This document shows positions 9,702 to 18,141 of a DNA stretch of 64,000 bases, piece by piece. The first letter of the stretch is position 1. The number at the start of each line of letters is the position of its first letter. The position numbers and the translations under genes were made by a program. The DNA lies in assembly GCF_000155675.2 (NCBI RefSeq), contig NC_020911.1:4330501-4394500 (forward strand). Direction: 5' to 3'. The notes beneath the pieces were generated by a model. The model worked only from the letters and a program-made list of their open reading frames with translations. It made no database searches and was not told the origin of the DNA. Source of the stretch: Octadecabacter antarcticus 307. GTDB taxonomy: Bacteria > Pseudomonadota > Alphaproteobacteria > Rhodobacterales > Rhodobacteraceae.

Positions 9702-10076
9702 TCAGGAGGGACGCACCCACTCCGCAAACTCTTCTTCACTCACCACATCCCTTGCCAAGTCTTCCATCATGCGCACGCCGTCAATGGGATCAGGTCGAAA
9801 CGTATAACCGTTCAACCGCAAAAACGTGAACGCCGTCACGAACGCCGTGCGTTTGTTGCCATCCACAAACGCATGTGCTTTGGCGATGCCGTATGCATAG
9901 GCGCCGGTGAGGGTGGGCAGGTCTGTTTCCCCGTATTCGAATTTATTGACGGGTCTTGCGCAGGCGGCTTCGAGCAGGCCGCGATCTCGCATACCCGCTG
10001 CCCCGCCATGCCGCGCGATTTGTCGGTCGTGGATTATGATTGTGACGGGGAGCGGGACCCAGATGGGTGCGGTCAT
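9702..10076 (-). CDS. Doc/Fic-type toxin of a toxin-antitoxin pair
   Basis: A 124-aa death-on-curing family protein. The Fic core motif HAFVDGNKRTA (about residues 68-78) is present; in Doc from phage P1 this domain phosphorylates EF-Tu. The N-terminal part IIIHDRQIARHGGAAGMRDRG is also typical of Doc proteins. It overlaps the upstream AbrB-type antitoxin gene by 4 bases. If the target is also EF-Tu, a Doc toxin here lies in the same ribosomal cluster as tuf; this is inference. Confidence 0.88.
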   Translation of the reverse strand: MTAPIWVPLPVTIIIHDRQIARHGGAAGMRDRGLLEAACARPVNKFEYGETDLPTLTGAYAYGIAKAHAFVDGNKRTAFVTAFTFLRLNGYTFRPDPIDGVRMMEDLARDVVSEEEFAEWVRPS

Positions 10077-10297
10077 GCCAAAGCTTGAAGGGTGTCGCGG
10101 TTTTCGTCCATGACGATTTCGGCGGCGGCGAGGGCTTCGGCAATCGCAGGGTCCTGCGCCATGATCCGTAGGCTGCCGTCATCGCCGCGCACCACAAACA
10201 GGCTGTCACCCTCTTTGGCGTCCAGAAGCGTCAGCATTTCGGTCGTGAGGGTCATAACTGCTGAGTTGCCGACCTTGCGGATACGTGTTTCGATCAT
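10073..10297 (-). CDS. AbrB/MazE-family antitoxin
   Basis: A 74-aa protein starting MIETRIRKVGNSAVMTL, the swapped-hairpin DNA-binding fold of AbrB/MazE/SpoVT proteins, followed by an acidic C-terminal tail that would contact the toxin. The frame extends upstream to 10330, but ATG at 10297 has GAAAGG about 7 bases upstream and matches the family. The 4-base overlap with the Doc-type gene indicates a two-gene addiction module. Self-repression through the palindrome at 10311-10328 is likely. Confidence 0.88.
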   Translation of the reverse strand: MIETRIRKVGNSAVMTLTTEMLTLLDAKEGDSLFVVRGDDGSLRIMAQDPAIAEALAAAEIVMDENRDTLQALA

Positions 10298-10310
10298 AGC
10301 GTTGCCTTTC

Positions 10311-10349
10311 GTATATTCATCTGTATACACGACTTACGTTATTTCGCAA
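10311..10349 (-). promoter_or_regulatory. Promoter and operator palindrome of the toxin-antitoxin pair
   Basis: The 18-bp imperfect palindrome GTATATTCATCTGTATAC (10311-10328) overlaps a -10 box TATACA (10327-10322 on the minus strand). TTGCGA (10349-10344) is 16 bp upstream as -35. The layout is what is expected for autorepression by an AbrB/MazE antitoxin. Confidence 0.5.
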
Positions 10350-10363
10350 GTTAGGACCTATCT

Positions 10364-10972
10364 GTGACCACCATCCGCTCCCTCTTCGCAACCCGCCTCT
10401 ACCAAGCCACGCTTGGCCCCATTGACGCCGATGAGCTTCGTGCGTCGTGTTATTCCGTCGCCGAGGATGATGACGCCGGAAACGATTGGTGTGAGGCGAA
10501 TGATTTCCCCGGCTACACATCCTATGCGTCGCTCACTGATCTGCCGTGGCGGTTTCCGATCTTTGAGGATGTGGTCAAAGCGCTCGATAAGCATGTCGCA
10601 GAATTTGCGGTGGATTTGGAGTTCGATCTGGACGGCCGCAAGTTGGTGATGGAAGACATCTGGATCAACATCCTGCCTGAGGGCGGTATCCACACGTCCC
10701 ACATTCACCCACATTCGGTGATTTCCGGCACGACCTACGTGAAGATGCCCGAAGGCGCGTCTGCGCTGAAACTCGAAGACCCGCGCAGCCAGATGATGAT
10801 GGCCGCCCCTGCCCGCAAACCCGATGCGCGCGAGGAGATGAAGCAGTTCGTTTATGTCCGCCCAGTCGTCGGGGATGTGCTGATGTGGGAAAGCTGGCTG
10901 CGCCATGAGGTGCCGATGAACATGTCCGAGGACGACCGCATTTCCGTGAGTTTCAATTACCGCTGGGAATAA
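10364..10972 (+). CDS. Putative 2OG-Fe(II) oxygenase family protein
   Basis: A 202-aa protein resembling the small putative 2-oxoglutarate/iron oxygenases known as TIGR02466. A histidine-rich proximal block (HTSHIHPHS, about residues 108-116) precedes a beta strand (SGTTYVKMP), and a distal histidine (SWLRHEVPMN) lies near residue 185, as in the double-stranded beta-helix fold. The substrate is unknown. The start is GTG with TTAGGA 8 bases upstream. It is divergent from the toxin-antitoxin pair and points against the ribosomal genes. Confidence 0.7.
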   Translation: MTTIRSLFATRLYQATLGPIDADELRASCYSVAEDDDAGNDWCEANDFPGYTSYASLTDLPWRFPIFEDVVKALDKHVAEFAVDLEFDLDGRKLVMEDIWINILPEGGIHTSHIHPHSVISGTTYVKMPEGASALKLEDPRSQMMMAAPARKPDAREEMKQFVYVRPVVGDVLMWESWLRHEVPMNMSEDDRISVSFNYRWE

Positions 10973-11061
10973 GCCACGGTAAGGATTTAGAGACCTTTTA
11001 GGAACCAAACCTAAACCTCTTGCTGCCAAAAGCGTCACAATCTCAGAAGGGGTGCGACGCG

Positions 11062-11772
11062 ATGGTGCGAATTTTATGGCCGGCTTTGGTATTAACGGTT
11101 GGCGCGGGGATGGCCCGTGCTGAATTAAACTCCCTATTCCCCCGCGCGGATGCATCGCCAGAAACCGCAACACGGGCGAGCCTGTTTGCGCCAGACGCAC
11201 GAATGGGGTTCTTTGCCCCACTGCCTGACCGCATTGCGCCGACCAGCGTCGCGCCAATCATCGTCGCACCGATCATCGGGACAGGTACCGCTGCCGTGGA
11301 TCGACTGCTGAGCCTGATCGCGCGCGCCGAAGCGGGGTCGGCTGGCTATGACGCCGTGCAACACGGCGCCCGCGTGCGCCCCGTTCGTTTGCCGACCCAG
11401 ATGACATTGGGCGAAATCTATCAGTGGATCGACGACACCCCTGGTCAGCCGCATGCGATTGGGCGGTATCAGTTTATTCCCCCGACGCTGCGGCGCGTGG
11501 CAAATGTGCGTGGGTTCGGGCCTGACACGCCATTTACGGCAGGGGTGCAGGACGCCTTGGCATTGGTATTATTGGAAGACGCGGGGCTATCGCAGTTTAA
11601 AGCCAGTGCGCTGGGGCGGCGGCAATTCATGCACAACCTCGCACGGATATGGGCGGGGCTGCCGTTGCCCAACGGTCGGTCGTATTACGAAGGCTACGCA
11701 GGGAATTCGGCGACTATGTCATGGGTCGCGTTTAGCGGCGGGATGGAGAGGATTTGGCCAGTTGGTGGATAG
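11062..11772 (+). CDS. Secreted lysozyme-like glycoside hydrolase
   Basis: A 236-aa protein with a signal peptide (hydrophobic WPALVLTVGAGMA, probable cleavage after ARA near residue 20). The rest resembles phage-type muramidases: IARAEAGSAGYDAVQHG places a glutamate in the catalytic position of such folds, and MTLGEIYQWID plus PHAIGRYQFIP match the substrate-side helices. It would act on peptidoglycan in the periplasm. ATG at 11062 is preferred to the TTG at 11020 because AGAAGGGG precedes it. It may be a remnant of prophage or secretion-system cargo. Confidence 0.7.
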   Translation: MVRILWPALVLTVGAGMARAELNSLFPRADASPETATRASLFAPDARMGFFAPLPDRIAPTSVAPIIVAPIIGTGTAAVDRLLSLIARAEAGSAGYDAVQHGARVRPVRLPTQMTLGEIYQWIDDTPGQPHAIGRYQFIPPTLRRVANVRGFGPDTPFTAGVQDALALVLLEDAGLSQFKASALGRRQFMHNLARIWAGLPLPNGRSYYEGYAGNSATMSWVAFSGGMERIWPVGG

Positions 11773-12238
11773 GCCGGTTTCTTTGACAACTGGTTGAATG
11801 CTTGGCGTGCCGCACGAAGCCGCCCCACCCGCATAGAAAACCAAGCAGGGGGATCTATGAAACTATTTGCAGCACCCGTTTCGAAAAATTGGCCATGAGG
11901 TATATATACCTTCCTCTCAGCCACATTTGTTCAAGGACGTTACCAGCAAACCCAATGAAAGGTGGTTCCCAAAGAGATCATAGCTTCTCTTTAAATCAGC
12001 CTTATTGAGCCAATTGCCCGAGCGCGAAACCAATTATCTAATCCCAAGTTCCCACTTTCAAAATGCGAAATAATGTGAGTCCCGTACTCAGTTGGTAATC
12101 CCCCGAAAAATGGTTGTGTTGAAAACTAGAATTTTCGCAGCAAGGTATGCCAAGGAGATTCAATGTGAAGGGCACCTCTAAAAATTGCCCTGCCCTTGGC
12201 CCTGGTATATGATTGGGAAGTAGACCGGCCAAGAGAGT
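11773..12238. other. Gap without recognisable gene
   Basis: Between the lysozyme-like gene and the IS5 remnant no coding frame looks real. The base composition drops. A 14-bp perfect palindrome, AGGTATATATACCT, lies at 11898-11911. No terminator with a T-run is evident. Confidence 0.4.
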
Positions 12239-12300
12239 GTGGTGATTTCCGACGACCAGATTGAGTATCAGGTTCGCGATAGGCTATCCTTCATGTATGT

Positions 12301-12336
12301 CTGGCAGGCGATTGCAAAGCAATCTGCCGAGACGGG
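12301..12336 (+). repeat. Dispersed hairpin element, degenerate copy
   Basis: It has the family layout CTGGCA, then GGCGATTGC-AAA-GCAATCTGCC, then GAGACGGG. The left end is shortened and the right end has one change from GAGAGGG. It lies at a joint where about 40 codons of the IS5 transposase are missing. The stem is identical to the copy at 20837-20877. Confidence 0.7.
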
Positions 12337-12592
12337 TCACCCTAATTGGCAGGGATACATCGCCCGCGGCGGTCAGATCCTTGACGCTTCCATCGTGCCG
12401 GTTCCGCGCAACGAGAACGTAGCGATCAAGACGGGCAAGGTGCCTGAGGATTGGGCAGGTAAGCCCGCGAAATGAGTGCAGAAGGACATGGCCGCGCGCT
12501 GGACTAAAAAGCACGGCAAGAGCCACTACGGCTACAAAAACCATGTGAATGTGGACCGAAAGCACAAGCTGGTGCGGCGCTATTACGTCAGC

Positions 12593-12632
12593 CCCTCTCG
12601 GGACATTGCTGCGCAATGCCCTGCCGGTTGAT
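12593..12632 (-). repeat. Dispersed hairpin element
   Basis: Read on the minus strand: ATCAACCGGCA, stem GGGCATTGC-GCA-GCAATGTCCC, right end GAGAGGG. It sits at the second deletion joint of the IS5 remnant, between the codons for VRRYYVS and GKPPTKQ. Confidence 0.75.
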
Positions 12633-12713
12633 AGGCAAGCCGCCGACCAAGCAGGCTGAGGGTAGCAACCGGACCAAGTCCGCCGTGCGGGTTCGGGATG
12701 AAGAACTTCGCTT

Positions 12714-12830
12714 AGTGGACCGCCGGAATATGGGCATCGGCGGCTTCACACCCGCAAAGAAACTGTACCAGCACCAAATGGCTGCGTAATTCTAGGTTGA
12801 AACACCTCCATAAGTGGGGGGATTGCTCAC
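12714..12830 (+). pseudogene. IS3-family transposase tail and IS end
   Basis: The frame encodes DRRNMGIGGFTPAKKL...MAA and a stop, the C-terminus of an IS3 OrfB (compare DRPNMGMGGTTPAQKLKMAA in the remnant at 42905-43254). It is joined directly to the IS5 remnant, so it is a chimera of two dead elements. The following CACC...GGGGGATT stretch resembles the terminal repeat after the IS3 copy at 42.9 kb. Confidence 0.7.
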
Positions 12831-12908
12831 TATAAAATGCAATTTTGTCAAACTCGGCCGCGTTGGATAGTCACAATGGGCGGTGGCCTCGACAGGTGGA
12901 CGCTCAGC

Positions 12909-12946
12909 AAAAAAATACCCCCGCCGATTTCTCGGCGGGGGTATTA
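12909..12946 (-). terminator. Strong intrinsic terminator after rplP
   Basis: A 14-bp perfect stem (12932-12945 with 12914-12927, GC-rich, tetraloop-sized loop) is followed on the minus strand by a run of seven to eight T. It lies about 40 bp past the rplP stop, so the rplB-rplP unit ends here. Confidence 0.95.
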
Positions 12947-12982
12947 CTTTCAATAATGTGGTGGGCAATTTGCCCGCCTACA

Positions 12983-13396
12983 TTACCAGTCCTCGCGAAC
13001 AATAGTTCGTGTCTTGACGGGAAGTTTCATAGCGGCAAGGCGCAGGGCCTCACGCGCGATATCTTCGTTCACGCCGTCGATTTCAAACATGATGCGGCCG
13101 GGTTTAACCTTACAGGCCCAATAATCCACGGAACCTTTACCCTTACCCATACGAACTTCGGTGGGCTTGGACGTCACAGGTACGTCCGGGAAAATACGGA
13201 TCCAGACACGGCCCTGACGTTTCATGTGGCGTGTCATCGCGCGGCGTGCTGCCTCGATCTGACGTGCAGTCACACGCTCCGGCTGAGTCGCTTTAAGGCC
13301 ATAAGTACCGAATGTCAGGTCAGAGCCGCCTTTGGCTTCTCCCTTAATGCGGCCTTTATGTTGCTTGCGGAATTTAGTGCGTTTTGGCTGAAGCAT
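12983..13396 (-). CDS. rplP: 50S ribosomal protein L16
   Basis: L16 (137 aa) contacts the peptidyl transferase centre. It starts [15 protein letters not shown] and contains [23 protein letters not shown] and [18 protein letters not shown]. It is now the last gene of its unit, followed by a strong terminator; rpmC normally follows directly. Confidence 0.97.
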   Translation of the reverse strand: MLQPKRTKFRKQHKGRIKGEAKGGSDLTFGTYGLKATQPERVTARQIEAARRAMTRHMKRQGRVWIRIFPDVPVTSKPTEVRMGKGKGSVDYWACKVKPGRIMFEIDGVNEDIAREALRLAAMKLPVKTRTIVREDW

Positions 13397-13408
13397 TGAT
13401 CAATCCCC

Positions 13409-14125
13409 CTAGCGATCACGGCCACCAGGACGTGCGCCGCGCGGGGGCGGGCCATCCTGTAGCTCTTGCAGCTTACGATCATGTGCAGACGGGTCGTGCT
13501 CCATGATTTCACCTTTGAAGATCCAAGTCTTGATCCCGATGATACCATAGGCAGTCTGCGCTTCCACATGCGCGTAATCGATGTCGGCACGAAGTGTATG
13601 CAAAGGCACGCGGCCCTCACGATACCATTCGGTCCGCGCGATCTCGGCGCCGCCAAGACGGCCCGCGAGGTTCACACGAATACCAAGGGCACCCATACGC
13701 ATTGCGTTCTGCACGGCACGCTTCATAGCGCGGCGAAAGGACACACGGCGCTCAAGCTGCTGCGATATACTCTCACCGACAAGTTGGGCATCAAGCTCGG
13801 GCTTGCGGACCTCAAGGATATTGAGGTGCAGTTCGCTGGCGGTCAATGCTGCAAGCTTCTTGCGGAGAGTCTCGATGTCCGCGCCCTTCTTGCCAATGAT
13901 GACGCCAGGGCGTGCAGTGTGAATGGTCACGCGGCACTTCTTGTGCGGACGTTCGATGATGACACGGCTAATACCAGCCTGCGCGCATTCTTTCTTGATG
14001 AAGGCCTTGATCTTAAGGTCTTCGAGAAGAAGATTACCGTAGTCTTTGGTATCTGCGTACCAGCGGCTGTCCCAGGTCCGGTTGACCTGAAGACGCATGC
14101 CGATCGGGTTTACTTTATTACCCAT
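13409..14125 (-). CDS. rpsC: 30S ribosomal protein S3
   Basis: S3 (238 aa) lines the mRNA entry tunnel. It begins [13 protein letters not shown] and has a KH domain with the GxxG loop in [15 protein letters not shown], and the C-terminal domain block [21 protein letters not shown]. The ATG overlaps the rplV stop (TAATG). Confidence 0.97.
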   Translation of the reverse strand: MGNKVNPIGMRLQVNRTWDSRWYADTKDYGNLLLEDLKIKAFIKKECAQAGISRVIIERPHKKCRVTIHTARPGVIIGKKGADIETLRKKLAALTASELHLNILEVRKPELDAQLVGESISQQLERRVSFRRAMKRAVQNAMRMGALGIRVNLAGRLGGAEIARTEWYREGRVPLHTLRADIDYAHVEAQTAYGIIGIKTWIFKGEIMEHDPSAHDRKLQELQDGPPPRGARPGGRDR

Positions 14126-14505
14126 TATGCTTGCTCCTCAACTTGGCGCACTAGGATTGTCAGCTCAGAGAACGGCTTGACGATTTTACCGAAGCGGCCA
14201 CGGGCACGTGGACGTCCGCGTTTCATCGTCAAGTTTTTACCCACGTAGGCTTCGGCGATGACCAATTCATCAACGTCGAGGTTGTGGTTGTTTTCTGCAT
14301 TCGCAATTGCTGACTGAAGACATTTCTTCACATCTGCTGCGATCCGCTTTTTGGAGAATGTTAAGTCCGTGAGGGCCTTGTCCACCTTTTTGCCGCGGAT
14401 CATTTGTGCGACGAGGTTCAGTTTCTGCGGCGATGTCCGAAGCATGCGCAGTTTTGCCCGCGCTTCGTTGTCAGCCACGCGGCGGGGATTTTTATCCTTG
14501 CTCAT
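14125..14505 (-). CDS. rplV: 50S ribosomal protein L22
   Basis: L22 (126 aa) extends into the exit tunnel. Typical segments are [26 protein letters not shown] and the tunnel hairpin region around [14 protein letters not shown]. It is coupled to rpsC and lies 3 bp after rpsS. Confidence 0.97.
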   Translation of the reverse strand: MSKDKNPRRVADNEARAKLRMLRTSPQKLNLVAQMIRGKKVDKALTDLTFSKKRIAADVKKCLQSAIANAENNHNLDVDELVIAEAYVGKNLTMKRGRPRARGRFGKIVKPFSELTILVRQVEEQA

Positions 14506-14508
14506 GGC

Positions 14509-14787
14509 TTATTTCCGCTTCGCTTTTTTATCAGCCGAGTGGCCATAATAGGTACGGGTCGGGCTGTATTCGCCAAACTTCTGACCGATCATGTCTTCGG
14601 TGATGTTCACTGGGATGTGCTTGCGGCCATTGTAGACGCCAAACGTCAAGCCAACAAACTGTGGCAGGATCGTTGAGCGACGGGACCAGATTTTGATTAC
14701 GTCATTGCGGCCAGATTCCTTGGCAACTTCGGCTTTCTTAAGCACGTAGCTGTCAACGAACGGACCTTTCCATACGGAACGAGCCAT
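14509..14787 (-). CDS. rpsS: 30S ribosomal protein S19
   Basis: S19 (92 aa) is at the head of the small subunit. It starts [20 protein letters not shown] and has the signature [16 protein letters not shown] and [20 protein letters not shown]. It follows rplB by 2 bp. Confidence 0.97.
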   Translation of the reverse strand: MARSVWKGPFVDSYVLKKAEVAKESGRNDVIKIWSRRSTILPQFVGLTFGVYNGRKHIPVNITEDMIGQKFGEYSPTRTYYGHSADKKAKRK

Positions 14788-14789
14788 TC

Positions 14790-15632
14790 TTAACGACCCT
14801 TCTTTTTGGCGTGCCGTGACCGGACAATAAGCCGGTTGGACGCTTTGTTCTTGTTGCGGGTTTTTGCACCCTTCGTGGGCTTACCCCATGGCGTCACTGG
14901 GTGACGACCACCAGACGTACGACCTTCACCACCACCATGCGGGTGGTCGACAGGGTTCATTACGACACCACGGACCGACGGACGCTTACCATAATGGCGC
15001 ATACGACCGGCTTTACCCATGTTCTGGTTGGAGTTGTCAGGGTTGGACACGGCACCTACGGTGGCCATGCATTCCTGACGCACGAGGCGAAGTTCACCCG
15101 AGCTCAGACGGATCTGCGCGTAACCGCCATCCCGACCAACGAACTGAGCATATGTTCCAGCGGCGCGCGCAATTTGCCCGCCTTTGCCTGGCTTCATCTC
15201 AATGTTGTGGATGATGGTACCGATGGGCATACCGGAAAACGGCATCGCGTTGCCCGGCTTGATGTCTGCCTTGGCAGACGCGATGACCTTGTCACCAATC
15301 GCAAGACGCTGCGGTGCGATGATATAGGTCTGTTCGCCATCAGTATATTGAACCAGCGCGATAAACGCGGTGCGGTTCGGGTCATATTCAATACGCACTA
15401 CGACAGCTTGAATGTCGAGTTTGTTGCGCCTGAAATCTACGATGCGGTAAAGGCGTTTTGCCCCACCACCACGACGACGTGATGTGATCCGTCCGGTGTT
15501 GTTCCGTCCGCCCGATTTGCTAATACCCTCAGTGAGGGCCTTAACTGGGCGGCCTTTCCAAAGCTCCGAACGGTCAATCAGCACCAACCCACGTTGGCCA
15601 GGCGTCGTCGGTTTATACGACTTGAGTGCCAT
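14790..15632 (-). CDS. rplB: 50S ribosomal protein L2
   Basis: L2 (280 aa) is essential for peptidyl transfer and subunit joining. The conserved loop [15 protein letters not shown] with the key histidine is intact, as is the C-terminal [16 protein letters not shown]. It heads the rplB-rplP unit. rplW, its normal upstream neighbour, is 8.1 kb away behind IS630, a HEPN-type gene and a nested IS3/IS110 block. Confidence 0.97.
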   Translation of the reverse strand: MALKSYKPTTPGQRGLVLIDRSELWKGRPVKALTEGISKSGGRNNTGRITSRRRGGGAKRLYRIVDFRRNKLDIQAVVVRIEYDPNRTAFIALVQYTDGEQTYIIAPQRLAIGDKVIASAKADIKPGNAMPFSGMPIGTIIHNIEMKPGKGGQIARAAGTYAQFVGRDGGYAQIRLSSGELRLVRQECMATVGAVSNPDNSNQNMGKAGRMRHYGKRPSVRGVVMNPVDHPHGGGEGRTSGGRHPVTPWGKPTKGAKTRNKNKASNRLIVRSRHAKKKGR

Positions 15633-15720
15633 GTTTGCTACTTCCGTTTGCTTGGCGGACCGCTCGCGCGGCCCTGATGTTATAGGCCCCCGTAGGTGCC
15701 CGACTTAGTTGTCGATAAAG

Positions 15721-15754
15721 ACAAAAAACATAGCCCCAGACGAATCTGGGGCTG
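15721..15754 (-). terminator. Intrinsic terminator or attenuator in the rplB leader
   Basis: On the minus strand a 9-bp stem AGCCCCAGA / TCTGGGGCT (15753-15745 with 15740-15732) is followed by a run of six T. It lies about 90 bp before rplB and directly after the promoter at 15767-15795. It may be the old end of an upstream gene, or an attenuator. Confidence 0.8.
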
Positions 15755-15766
15755 TGTTGATGAGGT

Positions 15767-15795
15767 CGTTTAGGGGGGATGGGGGGGCGGGTCAA
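15767..15795 (-). promoter_or_regulatory. Putative promoter upstream of rplB
   Basis: On the minus strand TTGACC (15795-15790) and TAAACG (15772-15767) are 17 bp apart with an almost pure C spacer, the same style as the rpmC and rplO promoters. A weaker -10-like TATAAC is at 15684-15679, after the terminator, and could be a second start. Which one feeds rplB is not clear. Confidence 0.45.
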
Positions 15796-15830
15796 TAGCT
15801 CCATCAATTGCATACAACTTGAACACTAAC

Positions 15831-16971
15831 TATACTGCGCGTCATTGAGGACCCGAAGAACTTGTTGATGTTTGCACGGGAATAGATTCTTCTTCGCCTA
15901 TGATCCGTCCCAACTTTCTTTCCTGCGAAGACCGCCGCGAGCTTTTGAGCTGTGTAAAACGCCAACGCGAGGATCATGGCGTTGCGCGCCGCGCGAATGC
16001 GCTTTTGCTACTGGATGACGGGAAGTCCTGTGTCGAGATTGCGCAGGTGCTTTACCTTGATGACGACACGGTGCGTGGCTGGCACAAACAATATCTGTCC
16101 GAGGGCTGGGATGCGGTAGCATATGACGGTTGGAAAGGCGGGCAATCGCGGCTGTCTGTCGCGCAGGAAGCCGCTCTTTGCGTTTGGCTTGAGGAACATT
16201 TCTGCCGATCTACAGTGGAAATCCGCACCTATGTCGCGGCGCAGTTCGATCTGGAATATTCTCATTCAGGCTATGTTAAGCTTTTAGCGCGACTAGGCTT
16301 TGAATATCGCAAGCCCAAGGCGCTGCCGCGCGTGGCCGATGTAGCCAAACAGGCCGAATTCATCGCAATGTATGAAAACATGCTGAATTCTCTGGCCGAT
16401 GATGAGGCGGTTTACTTTGCAGATGCCGTGCACCCAGAATATCAAAGCAAGCCTGCCTTTGGTTGGGTGAAGAAGGGCACAAACCCCACGCTCAAAACGA
16501 CTTCAGGCCGGGCGCGCGTCAACATTCACGGCGCGTTGAACCTTTAAACCTTCGATACCCCTTTCGTAGCGCCGATCACAGTGGACGGCGTGAGTGCCGT
16601 GCAATTGCTGGCCAAAATCGAGGCACGCAACCAAGATAAACGCATCATCCACGTGATCTGGGACAACGCCGCCTACCACAAAGGGCCTGATGTGAGGGGC
16701 TTCCTGGCGCGCAAAAACTGCCGCATCCACTTGATCCAGCTGCCGCCCTATTGCCCGCACCTAAATCCGATTGAAAGGCTTTGGGCCGTGATGCACCAGC
16801 ACGTCACCCACAACCGCGCATATCCCACACAGAAGCAATTTACCGGAGCCATATTGAAGTTCTTCCGAGAAACCATCCCAGAACAATGGCGCGACTTCCG
16901 AAATCAGGTCACTGATAATTTCCGCATCATATCACTCCAAAAACTTCGGGTTTTAGAGTGAAGTGAGTATA
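15831..16971 (+). mobile_element. IS630-family insertion sequence
   Basis: Related ends are seen as TATACT...ACCCGAAGAACTT at the left and its inverted counterpart (TATACT...ACCCGAAGTTTTT) at the right, next to TA, the target of this family. It holds one transposase frame with a single stop codon. It is inserted between the rplB leader and the HEPN-type gene. Confidence 0.8.
15900..16961 (+). pseudogene. IS630-family transposase with one nonsense codon
   Basis: The N-terminal half (HTH, RRANALLLLDDGKS; WHKQYLSEGW) and the C-terminal DDE half are in the same frame, separated only by TAA at 16545-16547, where GAA would restore the normal NLETFD sequence. Catalytic residues are visible in YFADAVHP, IWDNAAYHKG and NPIERLW. 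It is dead by a single substitution, which suggests recent loss. The full product would be about 353 aa, normal for IS630. Confidence 0.88.
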
Positions 16972-17030
16972 ACGCATTCCGTTAGCCAAGCCCGCCGGCT
17001 CAAAACGTCGAGGAACGTTATATAACGCCA

Positions 17031-18020
17031 ATGAGTTATGTTTCTGTAACCTTGCTGCCAGCGCCAGCTAAGCTAACCCAATTGAGACAGGTAGTTGACT
17101 TGCTTGGTTATCAAGTATCGCGCGATAGCATGAAAATTCCTAATCGCGTAGGAAATTACTTTTGGTATGAGCGTTCCGACTACAAGTCTTGGACGGGCGT
17201 CGAACTAGATATTTATAAGTCAAACGGGGCAATTATGGTGAACACCCGCTCTAGATCGGGGCGAAGCTACTGGGATTTGGTTAAGCAAAACGAAACAATT
17301 AAGTTGATACGAGACCTTTTTGGAGGAACTTTTGAGACCGATGCGGGTAACGGCCGATACTTTCGTCCATACAATGATCCTCCGTCGCACGTTTCATCTG
17401 GCTGTTATCTTGCTCGATGGAGGTGTCACAATGCTTTAACGAAGGTTGATTTTTACCTTCAGAGCAGAAAACTTGAAGGACAAATCGCGCGCGACAGGCC
17501 GTCTGGCTTCCCATTTATCGACGAAATGAACCCACGACTGCTTTCAAACAATCTTCTCGTCCCTTACGTTTTGGCAGTTTGGGAAGAATACTTCAGAGCA
17601 ACATTCGCTGTAATATTTCAGCATTCGGATGCTCGGCAATCTGTGCTCAAGAAAGCTAGATTAAGCCACTCTCAATTGGAGAGCATCGCGGCGCAGTCCT
17701 ATCAAATTGAGAGGGTCATCGCAGATTGCTTTTCGTTTCAACGACCGAGCGCAATTGGCAAAAATTTCAAACTCATTGACTCCCAGCTCGATCTTGCTGG
17801 CGCAATACGCAAACCGTATCGAAATCGCAAGCGAACTCTGTTCGACTCAATAGATAAAGTTGTCGAAATGCGGAACATCATTGTTCACGAAGGCGATTTC
17901 GATCACACTCTTTTTGATAAGGAACTCAAGACAGTAGTTGATGATGTAAGGGTGGCGATCGACAGGATTTACGATGCACTGGGCACACGCTTTGATTTTG
18001 AGCCGATACGAGACTATTAA
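17031..18020 (+). CDS. HEPN-domain protein, putative RNase of a defence or stress type
   Basis: A 329-aa protein of unrecognised overall family. The C-terminal third is helical and ends with KVVEMRNIIVHEGDFD (near residues 280-295). The RNxxxH motif (RNIIVH) is the hallmark of HEPN ribonucleases, and the layout with a preceding helical SHSQLESIAAQSYQIERV segment resembles RiboL-PSP-HEPN-type proteins. The N-terminal 180 residues are mixed alpha/beta without a motif I can name. Base composition is clearly more AT-rich than the ribosomal genes, indicating transfer. It stands alone between IS630 and transposon debris. Function is inference from the motif. Confidence 0.65.
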   Translation: MSYVSVTLLPAPAKLTQLRQVVDLLGYQVSRDSMKIPNRVGNYFWYERSDYKSWTGVELDIYKSNGAIMVNTRSRSGRSYWDLVKQNETIKLIRDLFGGTFETDAGNGRYFRPYNDPPSHVSSGCYLARWRCHNALTKVDFYLQSRKLEGQIARDRPSGFPFIDEMNPRLLSNNLLVPYVLAVWEEYFRATFAVIFQHSDARQSVLKKARLSHSQLESIAAQSYQIERVIADCFSFQRPSAIGKNFKLIDSQLDLAGAIRKPYRNRKRTLFDSIDKVVEMRNIIVHEGDFDHTLFDKELKTVVDDVRVAIDRIYDALGTRFDFEPIRDY

Positions 18021-18045
18021 AATCGCCTTCGAAAAAGCGCCTAAA

Positions 18046-18091
18046 AAAGGCCCCCGCATCACTGCTGACGCATTCCGGCTTTTGGGACACA
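18046..18091 (+). repeat. 46-bp repeat, copy 1 (3' of the HEPN-type gene)
   Basis: Twenty-six bases at 18066-18091 are identical to the complement of 23666-23691, and flanking bases back to AAGGCCC are also similar. This copy lies inside a long inverted repeat AGGCCCCCGC (18048-18057) / GCGGGGGCCT (18115-18124) just after the HEPN-type stop. Its partner is in the 3' untranslated region of rplW. Confidence 0.7.
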
Positions 18092-18141
18092 TAGAGGCTT
18101 TCGCGATTTATTTCGCGGGGGCCTCTTGATTGAGAAAGCCA

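Larger units (their letters stand above)
12239..12713 (+). pseudogene. Decayed IS5-family transposase
   Basis: Scattered pieces of an IS5-type transposase can be read: IEYQVRDRLSFM, YIARGGQILDASIVPVPRN, ARWTKKHGKSHYGYKNHV and GKPPTKQAEGSNRTKS. A stop codon and two large internal deletions break the frame. Both deletions are occupied by copies of the dispersed hairpin family (12301-12336 and 12593-12632). The sequence then switches into the tail of an IS3 element. Confidence 0.8.
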
